Positions 11,476 to 22,907 of a stretch of DNA of 64,000 bases are shown piece by piece; within the stretch, counting starts at the first letter, position 1; every line of letters starts with the position of its first letter. Under the pieces are notes generated by a model. The model ran no database searches, was not told where the DNA came from, and worked only from the letters and a program-made list of their open reading frames with translations. Made by a program: the position numbers and the translations under genes. The stretch lies in contig JARVKI010000003.1 in assembly GCA_036674765.1 (NCBI GenBank), positions 124,001 to 188,000 on the forward strand, given 5' to 3'. The DNA comes from Seiridium cupressi. Lineage: Eukaryota > Ascomycota > Sordariomycetes > Amphisphaeriales > Sporocadaceae.

Positions 11476-14148
11476 TTACCAGTAGACGCCACCACCCCGG
11501 CCATCCTTGCCTTCCCAGAGTGCGCTTTCTTTGCTGTCCTTCTTCCTCGCCACGGTGTTTGCGCCATCCTCTTCCTGCTCCTCGTCTCCGTCCAGCACTC
11601 CCACAACACCGCCTCGTCTTCTTTCACTTATCCACCGGTCCAGCCAACCCTTCATCCTCTTCCGACTCTGCTCACTTCCCACGTTGACGGTTGGAACAAT
11701 CTTCTCGATCCGTAGCGACATGGTGAACAGCGCCAGCTCGCGGAAGCTGCTGTGCTCTGAATAAGGCACACCAAAGCACATTGCCTCCCTCGTGCTACCT
11801 CTCTGTGCTACAAAGTCCCTCGGCCCAAACCTCGTCTTCCACGCCGGCCCATGCAGGATCTGCGCCGTCGGGACCGAGCTTGGGCTCAAATTGACATTGA
11901 CGCTCTTAGCAGTGCTCGTGGGATTTCTGAAATTCCAGCCCGAGGGACGGAACCCGACAATGCGGCTGAAGTGCGGCTTGTAGCTATTCAAGTATTCCTG
12001 TAGTGTCTCGGCACGAATCTCCATGAGCATCTGCATATGTACATGACCCTCGCACGGGTCGCTCGTCATGAGCGCCGAGAGTTCCGGATCGCCGAGCTGC
12101 TTGCACAGGCGGATCTTAGCCGCCGAGGCGTAAATTTTGGTGTTAAGTGCTTGTGCGATGGCCTTGCAGATGCGCTCCTTGCCAATGGAATAGGTGCCGC
12201 AGATGATCAGCAAGCGGTGCTGCTGTTTGCAAGTCCTGGGCACGTTTTGCTCAGATTCGTCCTTGGAAGGCTCTTTGGCGAAAAACTTGCTCACCGAATC
12301 GGTGCCCTTTTCCCGTTTCAGAGCATCGAAAGCATCGTCGGTGGCGGTTGGATCGCCGGAGATGGACTTGCAGAACTCGGCACACGCATTGATGACATCT
12401 TCCTGCGGAGGAAATGAGTAACGCGGGTTCATATACGTGGTGTCGAGATAGCAGATGTCTATCTTCTGCTGCTTTGTCCTCCCCGAGACAGAGTCAATGA
12501 TGTCTGGCCTCAGCAGCGGATGCTTGACTTGGGCCGGACATGCTCGAAAGTCACCGCAATGAAGTATACGCTGTTTCCTCGGAGCAGGCCCTTTTCCCAT
12601 GCTTTTCTCGAAGAGAAACAGTGAACTTCCCGGACAATGGTTGGCGGGAAGCATCGTGACTGTCACTCCTTCTGTTCCCGGTATTTCTATCGTCTCCTCA
12701 AACTCAATCTCTTTGACCCAGTGCGCGCCTGTTCTGAGTTGCGATTTGACCAGACTTCCGGTGACCTTGCTGCAGTATATCGGCCCATGTGTCCAGTTGG
12801 CTGTGAGACCGACATAATGGTCACTATGGAAGTGACTAAGAAAGTAGGCGTTACAACCCTTGACGGCGCCGTATCGGAAGGCGTCGACGCATATAAAAAA
12901 TCCAGGCATGATCTTGTAGAAGGGGCAGGTCCGTTCATACGCAGGCTTTCCGCGAGAGGCGTGTTCAGCAGCTGCTGCAGACGCCCACGCCGAGTCCTCA
13001 GCGTGGCTGGACATCAACTTGCTGAAAGCAGATCCAGTCTTCACAGTAGTCGAGCTTTCCCCCCCTAGGCTGATTGGGTTGGCTTGCCCTGGTCTCGGCA
13101 CTGCAGCTTTGACAAAACGTTTGCCCACTTCGGGAGCGTCCACGGTATTCTCGGGGGGCTTCTCTAGAGGCAAGGGCACGGGCACTGGTATAGGGTTGCC
13201 GTCCAGGCAGGCGTTGACATGCGTCGTTGCTTGATCTGGTGTGATTCCGGCTAGGCTGGCGCTACATATCGGACAACTCTCTACCATGCTATCGTTGGCG
13301 AATATCTCGTCGACATGATCATCCTCGGGGGCAACTCCTGCTTCCTCAGCTTCGAGCCAGGCCTGTTCTTGCATGAAGCGCATATATCGAAACTCTTCTC
13401 CGTCCTCCACATTGTCGAGGTCCTCGTCGAAGGCCTCATCTACTACCCCCATTGCTTGGAAGTCATCATATACGGAGTTTTCCTGTTTCAGTCCAGGAAT
13501 GGCGAGCGCTGCTGAACAACTCTCATCTCTGAGCAATTCAGGTCGTGCTGGCGGGGTTTCTGTTTTCGTGGCTCCATTTAGTATAACGTCATCGGGGGTT
13601 TCTCCTTTCGATTCTTGCCTTGTTGGAGAGCTCGACGCCGGCGTATCAAGTTCGCTATCGGAATCGTCCAGGAAGGGGCCTTTCCGTGCCTTCTTGAGCT
13701 TCTTTGGCCGGGAGAGCTTCGACGGGGGTATCGTGCCCTCAGGGTTTATTTTCGCTTGCGAGTTCCCATCCTGGACGGCCGCAGGCCTATCTGTTCTATC
13801 GTGGCTAAGCTTCTGCTTTTTGGATGACCCCAAGTTCTCGTTGAATCTTGGCTCTACGTCCTCATCTCCTCCGACCCCGAAGAGAGCATCCAGATCATCC
13901 TGCTCTTCTAGTTTGCTTTTGTTTTTGCCTTCGGACTCGATCGTTGAAAGGTGGCTCGAGACGTCAGGACCTCCTTGTTCAATGAACAGTTGCTCTTCGA
14001 TCTCGACCTTTTTGAAGAAATTGAGAATGTTCCCGTTGCTCTCCTGGCTCTTTTTCGATGCCGATTTCGAGTTCGGTCCATTTGTTGCAGCGCCAAAGTT
14101 CAGCTTTGTCTGTCGCGGAGTTTTGGGCTTTGGGGCCTTGGGAGGCAT
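11476..14148 (-). CDS. PSO2: DNA interstrand-crosslink repair nuclease Pso2/Snm1
   Basis: A single uninterrupted frame of 890 residues starting at ATG 14148. Pso2/SNM1 is a nuclear metallo-beta-lactamase/beta-CASP 5' exonuclease used to process DNA interstrand crosslinks. Seen in order: a basic N-terminus with RQTKLNF (a degenerate PIP-like motif) near residue 12; an acidic low-complexity stretch; a UBZ-type zinc finger at about 291-316 (CPIC...HVNAC); and the metallo-beta-lactamase core with the metal-binding HFHSDH at 438-443. Downstream are further family motifs (LPANHCPGSSLFLFE, LHCGDFRA, YLDTTYMNPRY) and the beta-CASP part with CGTYSIGKERI and YSEHSSFRELALF. A Lys/Glu/Arg-rich tail follows. 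Length is typical of filamentous fungi. A CCAATCA box lies at 14333-14339, about 190 bp upstream of the start. Confidence 0.95.
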   Translation of the reverse strand: MPPKAPKPKTPRQTKLNFGAATNGPNSKSASKKSQESNGNILNFFKKVEIEEQLFIEQGGPDVSSHLSTIESEGKNKSKLEEQDDLDALFGVGGDEDVEPRFNENLGSSKKQKLSHDRTDRPAAVQDGNSQAKINPEGTIPPSKLSRPKKLKKARKGPFLDDSDSELDTPASSSPTRQESKGETPDDVILNGATKTETPPARPELLRDESCSAALAIPGLKQENSVYDDFQAMGVVDEAFDEDLDNVEDGEEFRYMRFMQEQAWLEAEEAGVAPEDDHVDEIFANDSMVESCPICSASLAGITPDQATTHVNACLDGNPIPVPVPLPLEKPPENTVDAPEVGKRFVKAAVPRPGQANPISLGGESSTTVKTGSAFSKLMSSHAEDSAWASAAAAEHASRGKPAYERTCPFYKIMPGFFICVDAFRYGAVKGCNAYFLSHFHSDHYVGLTANWTHGPIYCSKVTGSLVKSQLRTGAHWVKEIEFEETIEIPGTEGVTVTMLPANHCPGSSLFLFEKSMGKGPAPRKQRILHCGDFRACPAQVKHPLLRPDIIDSVSGRTKQQKIDICYLDTTYMNPRYSFPPQEDVINACAEFCKSISGDPTATDDAFDALKREKGTDSVSKFFAKEPSKDESEQNVPRTCKQQHRLLIICGTYSIGKERICKAIAQALNTKIYASAAKIRLCKQLGDPELSALMTSDPCEGHVHMQMLMEIRAETLQEYLNSYKPHFSRIVGFRPSGWNFRNPTSTAKSVNVNLSPSSVPTAQILHGPAWKTRFGPRDFVAQRGSTREAMCFGVPYSEHSSFRELALFTMSLRIEKIVPTVNVGSEQSRKRMKGWLDRWISERRRGGVVGVLDGDEEQEEDGANTVARKKDSKESALWEGKDGRGGGVYW

Positions 14149-15064
14149 CTTATTGCGAGGGTCGAAGGGGACTGGATGTCTGGTGCAGTGCAGGGATCAC
14201 AGCATGACTTCCCTGTTCCTCTGGGCCCTCGACGGCTAACAAGACGAAGAGCTTACAATGATGGGAGGTATTAGATATCTACACAATGGCGGATAGTGTC
14301 GGAATGGGAGCCAAAGAGCTTTTGCCTCCCCGCCAATCAGTGACGTCTGGACTTCGGGCCTTTGAACGCGCTAGGAATAGTGGCCTACGCCCTACGCGAG
14401 GTCACGTTGCCTCGCGTTTAACTCGTGGTAATCTAATTTACATGGTAACTAACCTTGCACATTCAACTCCACCCATTCGTTGATCGAGTCGATAGGTAAT
14501 GGTGACCTATAGCCTTCGGCAAACGCTTGCCAGTCCGTCGAGTCCTACTTCCATCACGAAGAGTGCACTTACAACCCGGCGGGGCCAAACTAACCTCGGT
14601 TTCGCTATACTTGAGGTATCTAGGTATGACCACGACTGTTCACCCAGAGACATCGCGGACCAGCTTTGAGAGATTCCTGTCAAAGCATATCCATATGAGA
14701 TTCAGTCACGCATAGAGGTGTGGGATAGCACTGTCCGATGACAATAGGGTCACCAATTGCCGTGTTTGTTTCAGAGAAAGCTGCAACGAAGGGACTTTCT
14801 GAAGAGTGCCGAATCGCAACGTTATTTGCTGCTACAAGAATTCAAGTGCTCGATTTGAATGTGTTCATCTGACATGGTACCATCAACGCTCCCGGTTTTC
14901 AGCGCCTCAAGCTGCTGGTATATCGCGCTACTCATGAAACCCCAAGTTAAGTTTTGACCAACGCTCCCTACGAAAACAGCGCCACGAAGAGAAATAAACA
15001 CGATCTCGCATCATGATGTTGAGTGCTGGCCAGATCGAGGTTTCGCCTCATGCGACGCATTCTG
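14149..15064. other. Intergenic: PSO2 upstream region
   Basis: About 0.9 kb without a recognised gene. It contains the PSO2 promoter side, including a CCAATCA heptamer at 14333-14339, and the 3' side of the gene at 15065-16042. Confidence 0.4.
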
Positions 15065-16042
15065 TCACCTTGAGAAATTGCCGCTGCTCCCCGGTGCACT
15101 TGACCCGTGGGAGCTGGTTCTGGCTCTTTTAGAACCCGATGACGATGCCGGGCCATAGCCTGGCGTCTCGACCTTTCTCTTCGCGTTGGCCAGCTCTATG
15201 GCTGAGTACATGTTCAGCCGTGCTAAAGTCTGCTCGAAGTCTGCCTGCTCGGCTATTGGTGATAGCGGTAACGGGCCATTGGCCCCTATCCCACGGACTA
15301 TTGCAACCATGATTAGCGTGCTGCATGTATCCATGGTAACTTTCAGGGACATTGTCCTTACCAACATCCCCAGAGCGGGAGGCTACGAGCTCGTCCGTGA
15401 CAGCATCCTCGCTATCGGCCTCGGACTCGCTGTGCTCGCGATCCTGTGTAGCGCACTCCTCGCCAATGGCGACCTCACAGCCGTCAACTATCTCTGGTTC
15501 GGCCACTTGGTACCAGGTCTGCGAGAAGGGGACAAGGCTTCTGCCTGTGCGGTGCCATTTGAGCAGCGTGCGTTGGTTCCTGACTTCTAGATTGTACAGC
15601 TCGACCGTCACCTTGGATATAAAACACTCTTTGCCGCGGCATCTTCGTGCACTTGCTACCCTGAATCCATCATATCGAGGCACGTAAAGACTGATAGTGA
15701 AAGGGTCCTTGCGCCAGAGGTTAGCCTACGACCGAGAAGATCGAACAAGACGTCTATCGCGCAACAACTTACCTCGTCAGTGAAGGCAGGAGACACATCT
15801 GGGCCGCAGTCAGTGCCTGCGGCCGATTCCAAATGCGATCCGTCAGGGGTCAGCGTCTGCCGGCTTCTGGCCTTGACCCTAAGAAATATATTGAAGATGT
15901 CTCGGGAGTGGCTGTGGAAGTCCGCATGGACTCCGTTCTCTTTGAAGAATGCCTCGACCTGGTCAATATCGTCAAATTGCTTGCCGTCTACGAAGGCTTG
16001 GTGGAGCACGGCTTCGACGAAGGTCTGTTGATACTTGTTCAT
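15065..16042 (-). CDS. Hypothetical protein, 278 aa, three exons
   Basis: Not recognised. Three frames join through canonical introns: exon 1 is 16042-15773 (ATG at 16042), exon 2 is 15707-15362 and exon 3 is 15285-15065; the introns are 65 and 76 nt with GTAAGT and GTAAGG donors. The phases match exactly and give 278 residues with one stop. The N-terminal 60 residues look helical (MNKYQQTFVEAVLHQAFVDG). The middle (DPFTISLYVPRYDGFRVASA) reads as beta-rich and folded. Next comes an acidic Ser/Glu/Asp-rich stretch, and the tail is basic and Ser/Gly-rich with KRARTSSHGSS, which resembles a nuclear signal. It lies between PSO2 and a retropepsin-like gene on the same strand, but spacing gives no functional hint. 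Splice consistency makes it likely a real gene. Confidence 0.65.
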
Positions 16043-16809
16043 GTGCCGCGAAAGCAGGTCACCCCGGTGTTGGGCCAATTGGTACTATCGCATCGTTTGT
16101 CTCTCGGTACATAGGTTGGTTGTTCATCAATCGGCGCGTAATTACGTCGATATGCTCGTTTGCTGGTGACCGTGAGACTCCGGCTGGGAAGGAACAAGTG
16201 ATTCAAACCCTTCGTTCTTCGGTGTCAATGGATAACACCTAGCTGCGAGTTCAAGCCCAAAAGTGTTGTACCCAAGATTGATTGCGACGAGTTGCGACAG
16301 GCCTGCGTCGCACCGACCTGGGAGCCGTTAGAAGTGTTGCGGGGTTATCTTTTGCATGATATAGCTGAACCCCGGCATGCCAGAGTTGGCTTAGCAGGGG
16401 GACGATTATCGAGGATGCACCACATCAAGTACGTCTGACACCAACGATGCCGCCAATTTTCTCGTAGTACAGTCTTTTCCTATCAGACAGCCCACGCCAG
16501 CTATATTGCCTACTAAAAACTATAGCCCATATATCCAAAAACTCTCATAACAGCAACGTTAATGAAAAAATAAAAAATAAAAAGCAGGAAGAAGAAAATG
16601 ACACGATCCAACAGAGATTGTTATGACAATACTCCCCTTGTTTTTCTGAGATGTGTACATGGCTTCAAGGGTTCGTCAAACTCCAGATGGCATCTGGATC
16701 TTGCAGGAGTAGAACAGTTGACTGTATGTGGATAGGAATTAACTCGCCCGTTCCTGGTTTCCAAGTATGGCATCCCGTGCTGTAAGTCGGAGGAACAACA
16801 CATGATAGT
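16043..16809. other. Intergenic spacer
   Basis: About 0.77 kb with no recognised gene; an A-rich tract lies near 16563-16600. Confidence 0.4.
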
Positions 16810-17728
16810 TCAAAAACCTCTCGACGGCACTGAACCATTACTTGCTCTAGAGGAGCTCCCTCGTTTGGCGTCGGCATTTCTCTGCTGTAGTTTCTCTCTC
16901 CTCTTCTTCTCCAAAGCTGCCGCCTGAGCTTCTGCCGCAGCTCGATTGGCCTGGATCTGGGCTTTCTCCATGTCCTGTCCGGAACTTAGCCGGAAGAATT
17001 GATACAGCGAGACATACAATTTACTCACAGTCTTCTTGCTCTCAACGTTCAGCAAGACAGAGTCAGGAGTGAGCTTCTCAGGCGGAAAAGCGCTCTGGTT
17101 CTCCTTCAAGAATCTTCTCCCGACCAGAAGGTCGATGGGAGCTTCTTCGGGCGCCACGTAGAACCAATCTGATCCAACACGTCCGGGCTTGCCCAGCCAG
17201 TCTACCTGAACCCACTTGTCTGATCTGAACTGGTGGCCGGTCATGACTCTATGAACTGTTGGGGCTGTGGGATAGACTTGAAGATCACAATTTTCTACCC
17301 AAGATGGGTGGATAAAGTTCACGCCGGTGCCAGAGTCTTCTATGACCTGAACATCGTAGACAAGAGAAGTGCTCGGACTGTGAATTTGAGCCCATGCTTG
17401 ATGGGAAAGCTGCTCATGGACCGCGATTTTCTGCCCCTCTGAAGTGCTTGTGTATATTGATGACTGGAAGTGACATTAGTGGATACCTAGGTACATATAG
17501 TCCAACCTTGGGCTCCTCGCTCACCTCATACGGACATCCGCCCGGGTCACAGTTCTCACTTCTGCTTTCAATAACAGATTGTTGTGACTCTTCCCACTCC
17601 TCTTGGTCAACATCCTGGGGAATATCAACCAGTATGTCTAGAAATGCTCTGGCTCTCTTTTTATTAAGCCGTCTATTCTTGTACTCTCTGCTTTGCTCAG
17701 GGGTAAAGCTTCTTTTGTTGGTGCTCAT
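16810..17728 (-). CDS. Retropepsin-like aspartic protease-fold protein
   Basis: Two exons, 17728-17525 and 17436-16810, give 276 residues. Exon 1 is highly basic then acidic (MSTNKRSFTPEQSREYKNRR). Exon 2 has the two hallmarks of a retroviral-type aspartic protease fold: a catalytic-loop motif DSGTGVNF, and about 85 residues later the hydrophobic-Gly element IDLLVGRRFL. The C-terminus is a Lys/Arg/Gln/Ala-rich helix. Such proteins are common and mostly uncharacterised in filamentous fungi; whether this one cleaves anything is unknown. No reverse transcriptase, integrase or LTR was seen nearby, so it is not an intact element. The intron has a GTGAGC donor and two overlapping acceptors ending at 17439 and 17437; only the second keeps the frame open. 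A domesticated or fungus-specific protein is the most likely reading. Confidence 0.65.
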
Positions 17729-17894
17729 GGCTGGCGAGATGGCAACGCACGAAGGGCGTTAACCAAGCAACGGGAAAAAATATTATGCAACCATGTGTCA
17801 CGGTGGTCACACAAAGAGCGCTGTTGGTGGCAAAGGTCACAACTATTATACATGTTGCCATGCTTTTGTTTCTCTAGTGTGAGAACCATAACGT

Positions 17895-18119
17895 CTAGAT
17901 GGCCTCGCAAATATCCTTAACTTGTTGCAAATGCGCATTTTCGATATCGCCAGAGTGGGTGCCTGGCGACCCATGGCCCTGGGGAGCAAAGTCCAGATGC
18001 AGGATATCCCTGTCTAGCTTCACCGATGCATAGTTATCTGATCTCTTATTTTCCGGTTTCGGTAGCTCCGTATACCTCCAGCCGTTGAGAGAATTGCAAA
18101 CTGCATGCGTACTAGACAT
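17895..18119 (-). CDS. Possible small hypothetical protein, 74 aa
   Basis: An ATG-started frame (MSSTHAVCNSLNGWRYTELP) runs 74 codons between the retropepsin-like gene and the DUF6594 gene. Its composition is protein-like, but no domain is recognised and it may be a chance frame or one exon of something larger. Confidence 0.2.
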   Translation of the reverse strand: MSSTHAVCNSLNGWRYTELPKPENKRSDNYASVKLDRDILHLDFAPQGHGSPGTHSGDIENAHLQQVKDICEAI

Positions 18120-18555
18120 GGAAATGCTGCCACCATAAGAACGGGTGGAATGAGATGGCAGTGCGGCGCGATAAATTGTGCGCCTGGAGCAGCAGAAAAC
18201 GCTTAATTATAGTGGTAGTCGACTATGACTGGCGTCTGTCACACTGAAACTGCAGGTTGATTTGTCAGTTCAAAAAGGGTGTGCCATCTTTCTGCAGTGG
18301 CCCGGTCGAATCAAATGGATCGTAAGAGGCTGTGGTTGCAGGTCTTCAGGGCGTCTCCGTGCGTTGTCTGCGTAAGGCTGTGTCAGAATGTAATGCATAC
18401 AGGCTGCATATGCGAGTTTGCCTTAATTGTGGCGACGCTCGAATCAAACACACCAAGACGACCGAAACCATGTCTCTGTCGAACCCCTGCTCTCGCCATT
18501 GCGAGGATTGTAGCTTTGCGGGAAACCAAAGAAAAACATAGTTGGAATAAGAGAA

Positions 18556-19581
18556 ATGGACTTCTTAAACAGGGAAGGTTATGCTAGAGTCGCGCATTTG
18601 ATGGCAAGTCAGGATGAGTTCGCTATAGTGCGACGCTTCAAGGCTCTCAATATGCAGGACCTGCTATATCGCCAAGCTGAGATCACGCACTTGGAGTCTG
18701 AACTGACCGAACTGGCACACAGAGATTCGCGGCACTTGGATCGAGAGTATTTTGCCAAGGATTGGTATTCTCTAAGCCAGGGAAGCTCTGGTGAAGACCG
18801 GGAACAGTGGCAGAAATTCGAAGAGCTGCGTGAGAAGTTAAATGCCTATAGTGAGTCCGTGGTGAGGCACATACGTGATGCATTTGGCTTACACCTACGA
18901 CCAGACGATGCCTTGCTCAAGCAGAGCCAGCTGGCGCAACTTCCAAGACCACGGGCATACGACCTGGACTTTCTTCGAAGCTGGTTCGAACGGCCCGGAA
19001 TGGGTGCATTCCCCTTACTTGGTGCGGACAGAAAGTCGTGGACCGTTCAACACGGCGAGGATCTCATAGGGATCAAAGCCCGGATCGCGCCTGATCCTCT
19101 GTCGACCTGGTTCGTTGAGAAGTTCGTGCCCGTTTTCCACCACTTTGTAGGAGCGAAATTTAGGGTATAGCAGCCCGCGACCAACTGTGGTGAGGTTTCG
19201 TCGCTAAGTTACAGCAGGAGCCCATCTCAGCGGGGAAGATTGGCAGTGGGATATACAACTACTCAGACTGTCACCTCTCTGTAGCTCTCCGGGTGGTGAC
19301 GACTGTCACGGCATCTCTATTGCCACTATGTTCGGTGATCGCATTATACATGATACCATCGAACGACGTGAGGCTTGGGCTAGTTGTCGTGTTCTCGGCG
19401 TGTTTCTCGCTTGCCCTGGCAACGATGACCAATGCGCGGGCGATCGAGGTCTTTGCGGCCACAGCAGCGTGAGTGAAGGGGCCGGGTCTTTACGAAATAC
19501 GTTTGCTGATCTGTGCGTAGATTTGCTGCAGTCAATGTGGTCTTTCTCACGAACACGCCATCTTCAGGAGATTTTAGATAG
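18556..19581 (+). CDS. DUF6594 family membrane protein
   Basis: Three exons (18556-19164, 19215-19468, 19521-19581) give 307 residues. The N-terminus carries the family-typical run from EGYARVAHLMASQDEFAIVRRF to ALNMQDLLYRQAEITHLESE, then a helical, charged middle region. Exons 2 and 3 supply the expected hydrophobic C-terminus. It opens with a short Gly/Tyr segment (GSGIYNYSD), then three probable transmembrane helices starting at VALRVVTTVTASLLPLCSVI, LGLVVVFSACFSLALATM and AATAAFAAVNVVFL. The first intron (50 nt, GTATAG donor) removes an in-frame stop at 19168, so an unspliced reading would lose the membrane part. Function is unknown; the family is expanded in filamentous fungi and is often near incompatibility or accessory genes. 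That context is background knowledge and not shown here. Confidence 0.8.
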
Positions 19582-22258
<2,677 letters not shown>

Positions 22259-22907
22259 ACGGTCCAGATCAACCTCGGATAAAGAATGAGTAAAATGGGT
22301 TATGATCGGAAATGCAAGGAATGCGTCGGGCTCATCCGGTTGAGCGATGGGAAATAGTGTCATAGACAAAATGCAAATTCTTGAGTGCCATGTTCCAAGC
22401 GGAGACCGTTTCCCGGCATGTGATAGGTGCAGAATGCCGTATGACCGTGTGACAGTGTGATGAACGGGCGACTACTGCGAGACGGTCCCGAGTTGTCTTT
22501 CCTCTGATGGTAGAGCAGAAATAGAAGTCGAGTAAAAGTAAAGAGGAGAAGGAATGGCTCAACCGAGAACTCCCGGCAGCTCGGTATGAACTAGAGCGAT
22601 GGAACCCCGGCATAATACCTTTGGCCTCGCTAGTGGCTTGACCCTGGCTGAGGCCGACTCGTGGCTGGTGGCTAGTGGCTGGTGGCTAGAGACCCGTAGT
22701 TGTCACGGCAACGATTCAGGGGCCCAACTGACTAATTCGGCACTTGCGCCAAAATAGTCAACAAGGTTTCGATTGTGATATCTATCGACATGCTCCACAG
22801 GACGACCCTGCTGCAATACCTAGATTCCGCTGCTAACGAATAGACAAGTTGTCTTTGGAAGCAACTCTGGTGTTGCTCTCTGCAGTTTTGCACACAAACA
22901 GTCTACG
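22259..22907. other. Intergenic: enolase 3' side and checkpoint kinase promoter
   Basis: About 650 bp. It holds the enolase 3' untranslated region and the upstream side of the Bub1/Mad3-type gene, plus a short tandem duplication at 22663-22690. No other gene seen. Confidence 0.45.
22663..22690. repeat. Two tandem 14-bp units
   Basis: GGCTGGTGGCTAGT at 22663-22676 is followed at once by GGCTGGTGGCTAGA at 22677-22690, 13 of 14 identical. It probably arose by local slippage in the spacer upstream of the checkpoint kinase. Confidence 0.7.

Noticed and set aside
13373..14239. 288-codon open frame antisense to PSO2
   Set aside because: It covers the low-complexity N-terminal part of PSO2 in the opposite strand, and its Ser/Phe-rich translation is a composition artefact.
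16810..17728. A frameshifted retroelement remnant instead of a gene
   Set aside because: I first saw a stop after the usual CAG acceptor. Using the AG two bases further keeps one frame open through both protease-fold motifs, so a disrupted gene need not be assumed.
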